Assembly: GCA_014379815.1 (NCBI GenBank)
Contig: JACMLA010000440.1
Coordinates: 1 to 7,520 of the forward strand
DNA: 7,520 nt
Source: Bryobacteraceae bacterium
GTDB taxonomy: Bacteria; Acidobacteriota; Terriglobia; Bryobacterales; Bryobacteraceae
Direction of reading: 5' to 3'
Of this stretch, positions 1 to 6,048 are shown piece after piece. The translations under genes and the position numbers were made by a program. Position 1 is the first letter of the stretch, and every line of letters starts with the position of its first letter. The notes below the pieces were generated by a model. It was not told the origin of the DNA. It was given only the letters and a program-made list of their open reading frames with translations, and did no database searches.

Positions 1-103
1 GCCTCGTATCATCCCAGCCAACAAAATACATCGACTGGGAAGCTTACCGAAGCGATGCTGACCCAAGTTTTCATAACCGCGAGGGATCTGGCCAGCCAAC
101 CTG
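1..103. other. Left-edge stretch with no supported gene
   Basis: This stretch lies downstream of the minus-strand gene that ends at 104. Plus-strand frame 1 is open from base 1 to a stop at 184-186, but it overlaps the minus-strand gene and shows no family signal. On the minus strand an ATG at 31-29 opens a frame that leaves the window after about ten codons; it could be the start of a downstream gene but is too short to judge. A 6-bp inverted pair (12-17 and 35-40) has a 17-base loop and no T-run, so it is not a convincing terminator. Confidence 0.5.
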
Positions 104-1159
104 TTACGGCAGGGTCACCTGAACCGGCTGCAGTTCCGGTGGCGGGACAACCGCGGAACGGCGGCGGTCGTCGACAAAGGGCGTAAGCCTGAGATTCAGT
201 CCATCAATCACGTAATCTCCGCGCAGGCTCTTCCGGGATTGTCCGATGAAGCTCCTAATGAGCTGGTCCTGATTCGCAAGGTGGATTTTCATCGTCTGCT
301 CTGCTGCGACTCTGCCTGCCCATACGATCGAAGTCACAGGTTCAAAGGTCCTCTTGGTATCATCCACGGTGGCTCCGGCCAGATCGGCAAGGTACATCAG
401 CTTTTCTTGCTGGGTAATCGGCTCACATCCGGCGACACTCGATCCAGCCTGTTGATTCGTTGGAATTGTGGTCCGGCTGTAGAACGAATCGACCGGACCT
501 CGAATGAACACGGTTCTCCCTTCCCCGCCCCCTGTGAGCCGGTACAGCGTAACAGGCGGAAAGTCGCGCGGCATCATCACAATTCCGCAACCATTACAAC
601 CCCTTCCGCCGCCACCGGCAAACCCAGCGCCCTCTTCGTCGACCAGCAGAAAGGTGTGCTGGATAGAAATGTTCTTCAACAGATCGACAAACAAGCGACC
701 AGATCGAATTCGCAACAGCAGGTTATTCCACGCTCGCGTTTGCAAGGCTCCCTGAGGGTCCTGACGCAATCGCATCAGGAGGTCTTCCTCAGGATTCTGC
801 ATGGCTAACAAGATAAGAACCTCATCCCTCCAACGCTGGGCATAGGGCAGCAGTGCAGTGGGCGACATTCTGGCGCGATTTTCGATGAGAGCATCAAAGA
901 GCGTCAAGACGAGACCTGCTTCAGCACTACCCGTTTCCGAGCTGATATACGTCCGGAACGAGCCGAGAAGGTCCACCAGCTTCTCGTTCAGGGCGGGCAG
1001 ATGCAGACGTCCAGCGAGGTAAATCCCCCAGGCTTGATCGACGATCACGGGTGAACTTAGCAGCTGCCTCGCTCTATGTTCTTCGCTCGCAAGCTGCTGA
1101 CCGCTGCAAAGCGCCGCCGTGGCAAGCAGCGTACTCACAAGTCTGTCTGCATACCGCAT
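104..1159 (-). CDS. Secreted/envelope protein of unknown function
   Basis: The predicted product is 351 residues and I do not recognise its family. The start chosen is the ATG at 1159-1157: it is preceded by an AAGGGA-like ribosome site a few bases upstream and opens directly into a signal-peptide-like segment (R2, R6, then hydrophobic residues about 8-18). A TTG ten codons further upstream would extend the frame but would bury the signal peptide. Residues about 30-165 look mostly helical, with short hydrophobic helix pairs reminiscent of HEAT-like repeats. A glycine-rich loop with a CNGC motif follows (about 177-192), then a more beta-like half ending in a Pro/Arg-rich tail. It is transcribed divergently from the 667-residue gene, so the two may share a control region, but nothing ties their functions. 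Export is inferred from the N-terminus only; a lipoprotein cleavage at C18 is possible but the box is poor. Confidence 0.75.
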   Translation of the reverse strand: MRYADRLVSTLLATAALCSGQQLASEEHRARQLLSSPVIVDQAWGIYLAGRLHLPALNEKLVDLLGSFRTYISSETGSAEAGLVLTLFDALIENRARMSPTALLPYAQRWRDEVLILLAMQNPEEDLLMRLRQDPQGALQTRAWNNLLLRIRSGRLFVDLLKNISIQHTFLLVDEEGAGFAGGGGRGCNGCGIVMMPRDFPPVTLYRLTGGGEGRTVFIRGPVDSFYSRTTIPTNQQAGSSVAGCEPITQQEKLMYLADLAGATVDDTKRTFEPVTSIVWAGRVAAEQTMKIHLANQDQLIRSFIGQSRKSLRGDYVIDGLNLRLTPFVDDRRRSAVVPPPELQPVQVTLP

Positions 1160-1210
1160 GGATCCCTTGACGGTGTAACGATTCCGCAAGTTTCTGCACT
1201 ATGCGAGCGA

Positions 1211-1222
1211 CTGCAAATGCAG
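1211..1222. repeat. Short perfect inverted repeat in the divergent intergenic region
   Basis: CTGCA-AA-TGCAG forms a perfect 5-bp inverted repeat around a 2-base centre. It lies between the divergent genes and just upstream of the ribosome binding site of the 667-residue gene. The position would suit an operator, but 5-bp arms occur often by chance and no second copy was noticed. Confidence 0.25.
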
Positions 1223-1233
1223 CAAATCAGTTT

Positions 1234-1239
1234 GAGGAG
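1234..1239 (+). promoter_or_regulatory. Ribosome binding site that fixes the start at 1246
   Basis: GAGGAG stands six bases before the ATG at 1246. The in-frame ATG at 1201 has no such site and would place this purine run inside the coding sequence, so 1246 is preferred. Confidence 0.8.
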
Positions 1240-1245
1240 AACGCC

Positions 1246-3249
1246 ATGAAGAATGCAGATGAGTACCTCCCGGAAGCTCCTGATCAGCGGCCTCTGGGTG
1301 AGATCGCAGCGTCGCGATTAGCCTCCCTCGCGAGACTTGACATCAAGTCCGTAATCAATCAACCCGTAGCCAAACTTGTCGACAGACTGAAGTGGCATAT
1401 TGACCCGGAGTTGTTGTTGTTTCGCCGGGTTTGCGGTCGTGTAGTCAAACGGCATCCCGTAACGGGCGAACTGATTCCGGTGCCCTTCGCGACCGTACAC
1501 GTGGAAGACACGGACTGCAGCTTCCTGCACTATTTCCCAAAGGGACTGCCCTACACCTGGCTGTTCCCCTTCCGATGCCGTCGGGAAGAAATCGCTACGG
1601 TGAAGACGGATGCCTGCGGAAACTTCTGTGTCTACGTTCCGCGATTTGAAATCGACTGGATCCTTCGCTTCCGCCGCAAACTGATTTGCCGCGACATCTA
1701 CTTCAAACCTACAATCCGCGACTATGTAGAGATCAAATGGCCGCCCATTCCAGATCCTGATCCGGGGCCTCTCAAAATCAACCCTGCGCTCATCGATCAG
1801 ATCCGCAGTCAGATTGGTGAACTTGCTTCCAACCGGCTGCTGAGCGCAACCCTCAGGCCCAATCCATTCGACCAGGAGTCGCTCGACGACATCCTCGACA
1901 CGCCGGTCGCAGCCCAGATGCTTCCGCCATTTCCGAAGAAGTTCTCAGGCCGGACAGAAGCCCTAAGAGATACGGCCGCAACCCTCGCGCGTCTGGCACC
2001 AGCGGAGCTCGCAAATCTGGACTTTCAGCGCTTCATCGGCCCATTTCGGCTGTGTCGCCAAATCCTGGTTGCCGAGTGGCACCCTGTCTTCGACGTCCCC
2101 GATATCACCTTCCGCGTGACTCAGGACACCAATGGAGACGGAGTCGAAGAAGTCATCTACAACGAAGGGTACTTTGACGTTCGCTGGAACGCTACATTTA
2201 TTCCGCCGGTCACTTTGGTAGCTTCCGCCAACGCCCTTGCGATCAATTTGTGCGGGTACACGCCAGTGCCCTGCGGGAACACTGCCGTCATTCAGAGAGT
2301 CGGCCTGATGCCTGTTCAGAATTCTCCGGCGCCTGCCCCGCCGTACCTTGACACTTCGACTGGCTATGCGACCCGACCCAATCCTCCTCACCCCAGCGGC
2401 CTCTACTCTGACCCTCTTCCGTCGTCCCCGGCGCAGACTCCGTTCGCGCGAACGTTGCAACTTTACGGCTGCAATCGAATCGGTGGTGCCGTACACTACC
2501 GCGTTTTGTCCAGCTACAACGGCGCAGGCGAATCGCCCATAAGTGGGATGCAGTGGCTGGTGCGACGTACCACCGGCGTTACCCAACTGCAAACGCCGGA
2601 TGCGGAAGGCTGGTATCCCGTGCTTGATCCTTCTAACTTTGAGAACTGGAGCTGCGAGCTTCTCCTGAACTGGGAAACCTACAGTTTCGCCAACGGCAAG
2701 TACGTACTGCGTGTCGAGCTTGGCGATACTGCCAGGACTCCCCTGCCGGTTCCGCCCGGCCCCACTCTGGCGCTACAGGTGGATAACTCCGCGCCCTTCT
2801 GCGACATCGCCGAGATCCGTTACAAGCCCCGCAACAGCGGCGTTGAAGTGGTCTTGCCCCGGACTTGTGCAGTCATTCACCGACCGCGCGTTCCCGGTAC
2901 GAGCACTCCCGATGATCTGGACTTCCGGGTGACTTACACAGCCAGCGCGCCGCATCTCCGGTCAGCAGCGGTGAGTGCCTCAGGCTGCGGTGCGGGCGAC
3001 TTTGTTCTTACGTCAGCAACCGACACCGACGAATACTGGCACCCTGCGATAAGTTCGAATTCTGTGTCTGAATCCGCGACCTACAGGCTGCCCGGAACCG
3101 CCGCTCCGGGAGCTTACAGCTTCACCGCCAGCGCCGAGTCCCGTGCCTTTAATCCAGCGGGTAGCGACGCTGGTCCAGGCAGCGACTGGAACTACGAGAC
3201 ACCCTACATCGTGAGTTACCTGCATCGCGCCATCGCAATTGTCGACTAG
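1246..3249 (+). CDS. Cysteine-rich protein with regulatory-like beta domain
   Basis: The predicted product is 667 residues, starting at the ATG with the strong GAGGAG site rather than at 1201. There is no signal peptide: the N-terminus (about 1-55) is charged and helical. Residues about 59-140 begin with a CGRV strand and resemble the carboxypeptidase-regulatory-like/transthyretin-like fold, with the usual 'variable turn, then TDACGNF' pattern before a VPRFEIDWILRFR block that looks conserved. The middle holds an acidic loop DTNGDGVEE (294-302) like a calcium-binding turn, followed by a beta-rich, Pro- and Ser-rich C-terminal half that could hold one or two immunoglobulin-like domains. Cysteines are numerous (well over ten) for a protein with no visible export signal. 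It ends seven bases before the DUF1360 gene, suggesting one transcript. I cannot name the function; a structural or adhesive protein, or cargo of a non-Sec secretion system, are possibilities by inference only. Confidence 0.8.
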   Translation: MKNADEYLPEAPDQRPLGEIAASRLASLARLDIKSVINQPVAKLVDRLKWHIDPELLLFRRVCGRVVKRHPVTGELIPVPFATVHVEDTDCSFLHYFPKGLPYTWLFPFRCRREEIATVKTDACGNFCVYVPRFEIDWILRFRRKLICRDIYFKPTIRDYVEIKWPPIPDPDPGPLKINPALIDQIRSQIGELASNRLLSATLRPNPFDQESLDDILDTPVAAQMLPPFPKKFSGRTEALRDTAATLARLAPAELANLDFQRFIGPFRLCRQILVAEWHPVFDVPDITFRVTQDTNGDGVEEVIYNEGYFDVRWNATFIPPVTLVASANALAINLCGYTPVPCGNTAVIQRVGLMPVQNSPAPAPPYLDTSTGYATRPNPPHPSGLYSDPLPSSPAQTPFARTLQLYGCNRIGGAVHYRVLSSYNGAGESPISGMQWLVRRTTGVTQLQTPDAEGWYPVLDPSNFENWSCELLLNWETYSFANGKYVLRVELGDTARTPLPVPPGPTLALQVDNSAPFCDIAEIRYKPRNSGVEVVLPRTCAVIHRPRVPGTSTPDDLDFRVTYTASAPHLRSAAVSASGCGAGDFVLTSATDTDEYWHPAISSNSVSESATYRLPGTAAPGAYSFTASAESRAFNPAGSDAGPGSDWNYETPYIVSYLHRAIAIVD

Positions 3250-3256
3250 CCACGCC

Positions 3257-3577
3257 ATGGACTGGTTGCACTTTATGATGGGCGCGCTTGCGGTCTGGCG
3301 CGTCTCGCACCTCATCGCTTACGAGGATGGCCCATGGGCTGTCCTCGTAAGTTTGCGACGAACTCTCGGCAGAGGCTTTCTGGGAGAGCTCATGGACTGT
3401 TTTTACTGCCTGAGCATCTGGGTTGGTGTAGCCTGCGCGTTCACCCTGGTGTCAGGAATATCGGAAGCTTTACTCTGCGGCTTTGCGTTCTCAGGAGCCG
3501 CATGTCTGCTGGAGAGGTGGGCCCCGCGCATGCCCGTCATCTCCACCCTTAAGAAGACCCAGGAGTCCAGGACATGA
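3257..3577 (+). CDS. DUF1360-type small membrane protein
   Basis: The predicted product is 106 residues. The start at ATG 3257 gives the N-terminus MDWLHFMMGALAVWR, which matches the family's usual opening hydrophobic helix followed by an Arg and an acidic 'EDGP' turn (23-26). The diagnostic feature is the DCFYCLSIWVG motif (47-57) with its CxxC pair, at the start of the second membrane segment; a third hydrophobic stretch follows at about 70-85. The family is widespread in bacteria and phages, includes a Bacillus sporulation-related protein, and has no known biochemical activity. No clear ribosome binding site precedes the start, but the upstream stop is only seven bases away, so coupled translation is likely. 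Its stop codon overlaps the next start (ATGA at 3574-3577). The family call rests on the motif and the membrane layout. Confidence 0.75.
   Translation: MDWLHFMMGALAVWRVSHLIAYEDGPWAVLVSLRRTLGRGFLGELMDCFYCLSIWVGVACAFTLVSGISEALLCGFAFSGAACLLERWAPRMPVISTLKKTQESRT
3561..3565 (+). promoter_or_regulatory. Ribosome binding site for the 87-residue gene
   Basis: AGGAG lies eight bases before ATG 3574 and inside the end of the DUF1360 gene. Together with the ATGA stop/start overlap it supports this small gene as real and translationally coupled. Confidence 0.7.
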
Positions 3578-3837
3578 CTTGTTGTGGAGCGGGGAGGTCC
3601 GCCTTGCATACCTCACATAGCAGCTATCAACGCCTGGCCGAGCCTGTTGCAAAACAGCCGGCAGGCAGGGAAACAACTCTGCGGAACCTGAGCGAGCGGC
3701 ACCTCGGACTGCGCGTTCCAGGGGGAGGCGAGTACCTCTTTCCGCCGGGAGGACTTGTGCAGGTTGAAGTCTCTGACGCGGAGGTCTTACTCCGCACGGG
3801 ATTGTTTGAAATTGCAGAAATTCCGAACGAGGTCTGA
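3574..3837 (+). CDS. Small protein with a compact beta domain, unknown function
   Basis: The predicted product is 87 residues. A good ribosome site and a 4-base overlap with the upstream gene support translation. The first 35 or so residues are low in hydrophobics and probably disordered (Ser, His, Gln and Ala rich, with a CC pair at 3-4). The rest, from TLRNLSERHLGLRV onward, has the pattern 'strand, polar turn, PGGGEYLFPPGG, VQVEV, acidic helix, LLRTGLFEI'. This resembles short single-domain proteins common in phage head/tail gene clusters and related loci, in which a beta barrel with a PG turn is followed by a short helix and a final strand. That resemblance is from pattern only and no specific family is claimed. 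No signal peptide or membrane segment is visible. It sits 41 bases before the sigma factor gene. Confidence 0.65.
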   Translation: MTCCGAGRSALHTSHSSYQRLAEPVAKQPAGRETTLRNLSERHLGLRVPGGGEYLFPPGGLVQVEVSDAEVLLRTGLFEIAEIPNEV

Positions 3838-3869
3838 AACGATTTGCCTTCCACTCTCACTACACTCGC

Positions 3870-3874
3870 GGAGG
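3870..3874 (+). promoter_or_regulatory. Ribosome binding site for the sigma factor gene
   Basis: GGAGG lies four bases before ATG 3879, within the 41-base gap after the preceding gene. Later in-frame ATGs (3915 and 3987) lack a comparable site, so 3879 is the preferred start even though the first 35 residues are an extension ahead of the sigma core. Confidence 0.65.
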
Positions 3875-3878
3875 CAGG

Positions 3879-4508
3879 ATGCCGGCCGAACGGGTACTTA
3901 CATCGAAGATCCGCATGTTTCCGGGATATACTGAGCGGGCCTGCCACGGTAGCCAGCCAGTGCGATTCGAATTTGACGCTAACTATATGGATCGCCTGCG
4001 CTCAGGTGACCGCGACACGGAGAATCATTTTTGTTCATACTTCGGGCAGTTACTTGGGATCAAGTTGCGAACACGTCTTCGGTCTTCCCAGCTGGTCGAC
4101 GACGTAAGACAAGAAACGTTCCTGCGCGTGTTCGCGCTTCTGCGGCGCGAGGGAGGTGTCAGGAAGCCGGAGTTTCTCGGCTCCCTGGTGAACAGCGTTT
4201 GCAACAATGTTCTGCTCGAGAACTATCGTTCCAGCGGGCGACTCGCGGCCAGCACAGAGGAACCAGATTGTCTGGCGGCCAAGACCCAGAGCGCTCAGGA
4301 CCGGGTAGAGGCTGAAGAGAAGCAGTCGCAAGTGCAAAACGTTCTCGCGCAACTGCCCGAGCGCGACCGAAGTATCTTGCGAGCTATTTTCTGGGATGAC
4401 GCCGACAAGGACGAGATCTGCCAAAGCTACGGGGTGCAGCGCGACTATCTGAGAGTACTCGTGTTCCGGGCAAAACAACTCTTTCGGGCAAGGTACAAAA
4501 CAGCATGA
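3879..4508 (+). CDS. ECF-type RNA polymerase sigma factor
   Basis: The predicted product is 209 residues, slightly long for the family because of a roughly 35-residue N-terminal extension. Region 2 spans about 37-118 and contains the DDVRQETFLRVF helix (74-85) that binds the polymerase clamp, followed by the region 2.3/2.4 helix that melts and reads the -10 element. A polar, Glu/Gln-rich linker (about 119-150) leads to region 4 (about 152-205): the LPERDRSIL helix and a helix-turn-helix DEICQSYGVQRDYLRVLVFRAK that would read the -35 element. As an ECF factor it would direct RNA polymerase to a small regulon when released from its anti-sigma factor. Its stop overlaps the anti-sigma start (ATGA), the classic arrangement for a cognate pair. 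It probably activates its own operon, but no promoter could be assigned. Confidence 0.92.
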   Translation: MPAERVLTSKIRMFPGYTERACHGSQPVRFEFDANYMDRLRSGDRDTENHFCSYFGQLLGIKLRTRLRSSQLVDDVRQETFLRVFALLRREGGVRKPEFLGSLVNSVCNNVLLENYRSSGRLAASTEEPDCLAAKTQSAQDRVEAEEKQSQVQNVLAQLPERDRSILRAIFWDDADKDEICQSYGVQRDYLRVLVFRAKQLFRARYKTA

Positions 4509-5251
4509 GCACACAGGATCAGGACGGGTACAGCGGGACATCGTTTAGCGGAACACCGTTCGGCGGAAAACCCTTCAGCGGGAAACAAATGACGCATGCA
4601 GATGCGATCCGACTCTACGCTGCAGAGCGCTACGTGATGGGGGAGTTATCGCCAGCAGAACGCGATTCCTATGAAGACCACTATTTCAGCTGTGTGGAGT
4701 GCGCGCAGGAAGTCACCGCTGCTTCCCGACTCGGCGAACAGGTGCGTACGGCCGGTCTGAACATCGCACAACCGGTGCAGGTGAGCCGCAATAAACCTCG
4801 AACAAAGGGCGTATTTCTTCATTGGCTGAGCGGACCTCTCCCCGCATGGTCCGTTGCGGCCATGCTGGGATTTGCTCTCCTTCGTCAGTCGCCTGCGCCG
4901 GACAAAGCCCTGACTCCGACTGCTCTGATTTCTTACAACTTGACCCACCTTGGTTCACGCAGTGCGGAGCAGATTCAGATTATTCGGCCAGTTGCGGACC
5001 GACCTTTCACCCTCCTGATTGCGATTCCGCCTGATCCTTCGGCAGTTTCGTTCGAGGTAGCAGTTGTCGGAACCGATGCGAAAGAAAAGCTTCGTGTTCC
5101 AATTGCGATAGACCAGGCCAACGACACGGTACAACTTCTGGCTGACTCTTCGATTCTTCCGCCGGGTGACTACCAGTTGATGGTCGTGGCGGTTGCGAAG
5201 AATAACAACAAGCAGACAATCATTTCCAACCGTTTCCAAATAGGTGAGTGA
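4505..5251 (+). CDS. Membrane anti-sigma factor with zf-HC2 zinc finger
   Basis: The predicted product is 248 residues. Residues 9-28 are four five-residue repeats with consensus (Y/F)(S/G)G(T/K)x. The zinc-binding anti-sigma domain follows: an ERYVMGELSPAER helix and the H59-x3-C63-x2-C66 motif, the ZAS/zf-HC2 signature that grips the ECF factor in the cytoplasm. A single, rather short membrane segment lies at about 107-126 (WLSGPLPAWSVAAMLGFALL). The C-terminal 120 residues (about 127-248) look like a beta sandwich outside the membrane, with an LPPGDYQLMVVAV strand pair typical of such sensor domains. It overlaps the sigma factor gene by four bases. The expected role is to hold the sigma factor at the membrane until an envelope signal or zinc/redox change releases it. 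An alternative start at M29 (ATG 4589) would remove the repeats, but the ATGA overlap favours 4505. Confidence 0.88.
   Translation: MSTQDQDGYSGTSFSGTPFGGKPFSGKQMTHADAIRLYAAERYVMGELSPAERDSYEDHYFSCVECAQEVTAASRLGEQVRTAGLNIAQPVQVSRNKPRTKGVFLHWLSGPLPAWSVAAMLGFALLRQSPAPDKALTPTALISYNLTHLGSRSAEQIQIIRPVADRPFTLLIAIPPDPSAVSFEVAVVGTDAKEKLRVPIAIDQANDTVQLLADSSILPPGDYQLMVVAVAKNNNKQTIISNRFQIGE
4529..4588 (+). repeat. Four 15-bp imperfect tandem repeats encoding pentapeptides
   Basis: Four consecutive 15-base units encode YSGTS, FSGTP, FGGKP and FSGKQ at residues 9-28 of the anti-sigma factor. The units are in phase with the codons, so copy-number change would not shift the frame. The segment is probably disordered and sits immediately before the zinc-finger domain. 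Confidence 0.85.
5242..5248 (+). promoter_or_regulatory. Likely ribosome binding site for the 261-residue gene
   Basis: AGGTGAG lies five bases before ATG 5254, within the end of the anti-sigma gene. The alternative GTG at 5248 overlaps the anti-sigma stop (GTGA) and would add only two residues. ATG 5254 is preferred because of this spacing. Confidence 0.5.
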
Positions 5252-5253
5252 CT

Positions 5254-6039
5254 ATGTCCAGCAATCCGTCGTACAGACACATTTTTCATGGGCACGCTTA
5301 TGCGGCCGGTGGCTTCGTTTCCCGACCCATTCACGCAACTATCAACGTTCCTGCTTCGAGTTCGCTTCCGCCTGACGGAGGCTACCAGAGCGCACAAGCT
5401 GGCCCTTACAATCTGGAAAACCTGATTCGCTTTGATGCAGCCTACACGCAAGTAGCGGGGTCGCTCGACAGTGACGGTACTTTCACGACGCTGGCTTCGT
5501 CCGTAGTGGAAAATCTGAACATATTCGATGTGGTCCGCGCTCGCCGCATAGTCTCCCAGCTGGCGATCTACCACAAGCCCGGGGGGAAGGAGATCGCTGC
5601 CTATCCTCTAGGGAGTCGCTTTGAAGAGCTGTATGTCGCAGGCAGGAAAATTGACGTAGAACTCGATCTGGACACGTTTACGGCGAATCCATCGTGGTCG
5701 GCTCTGCAAAAACACCTGCGAAGCAGCCGGGAACTTCAGGATGACCTGAAACGCCGCTGGGGCTGGAGTGGGCCAGAGTGTGTCACGCAGCCACGGGAAG
5801 ATCCGGAGTCACCGGTTATCATGTCTCTGGTCCGGCGTGCTTCAGGATGTCCCGGTACGCCAGCCACACCGGTTTACGTAATACCTGTAAAGGGCTTCGG
5901 AAAGGTGTTTCTGGCGGAATTACTGATGTCCAGAAACGCCCGGAGACTCACCATGGTACGCCTGGAACTCGGATCGCCGGTGGAGGGAAAGATGAGCTTC
6001 GGCGGCGCTGAAGGCAACGGGAGCATGCATCCGATTTAA
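5254..6039 (+). CDS. Beta-rich protein between anti-sigma and CHAT genes, choice-of-anchor P-like
   Basis: The predicted product is 261 residues with no signal peptide and no membrane segment. The N-terminal part (about 10-130) has the pattern FHGHAYA..., then LPPDGG (38-43), then alternating strands with TLASSVVENLNI. This recalls bacterial proteins annotated as choice-of-anchor P family, which are beta-rich and usually exported; the absence of an export signal here is therefore odd. The C-terminal part (about 140-261) is more mixed, with a charged helix (SSRELQDDLKRRWGW) and a strand-rich end. It sits two bases after the anti-sigma stop and nine bases before the CHAT gene, in the same frame as the latter. 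The position makes it a candidate partner, ligand or substrate of the TPR-CHAT protein. Function is unknown and the family resemblance is by eye only. Confidence 0.75.
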   Translation: MSSNPSYRHIFHGHAYAAGGFVSRPIHATINVPASSSLPPDGGYQSAQAGPYNLENLIRFDAAYTQVAGSLDSDGTFTTLASSVVENLNIFDVVRARRIVSQLAIYHKPGGKEIAAYPLGSRFEELYVAGRKIDVELDLDTFTANPSWSALQKHLRSSRELQDDLKRRWGWSGPECVTQPREDPESPVIMSLVRRASGCPGTPATPVYVIPVKGFGKVFLAELLMSRNARRLTMVRLELGSPVEGKMSFGGAEGNGSMHPI

Positions 6040-6048
6040 TCTCTAGGG

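Noticed and set aside
1..31. Minus-strand ATG at 31-29 opening a frame off the left edge
   Set aside because: Only about ten codons are visible, the ribosome site is poor, and no family can be recognised, so it is not called as a gene.
12..40. Inverted pair TCCCAG/CTGGGA as a terminator for the minus-strand gene
   Set aside because: The stem is only six base pairs with a 17-base loop and no adjacent T-run.
239..808. Plus-strand open frame of 189 codons opposite the secreted-protein gene
   Set aside because: It lies antisense to a gene with a signal peptide and coherent composition. Its translation is rich in Arg, His and Ser, has no domain pattern, and begins without a ribosome site.
1167..1202. 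TTGACG as a possible -35 box for the 667-residue gene
   Set aside because: No acceptable -10 box occurs at 16-18 bases; the nearest candidate (CACTAT) is 24 bases away.
1201..1245. Upstream ATG at 1201 as the start of the 667-residue protein
   Set aside because: It has no ribosome binding site, whereas ATG 1246 has GAGGAG at ideal spacing.
1963..2592. Minus-strand open frame of 209 codons inside the 667-residue gene
   Set aside because: The Arg/Gly/Val-rich translation with no motif is typical of an antisense shadow of a GC-rich coding region.
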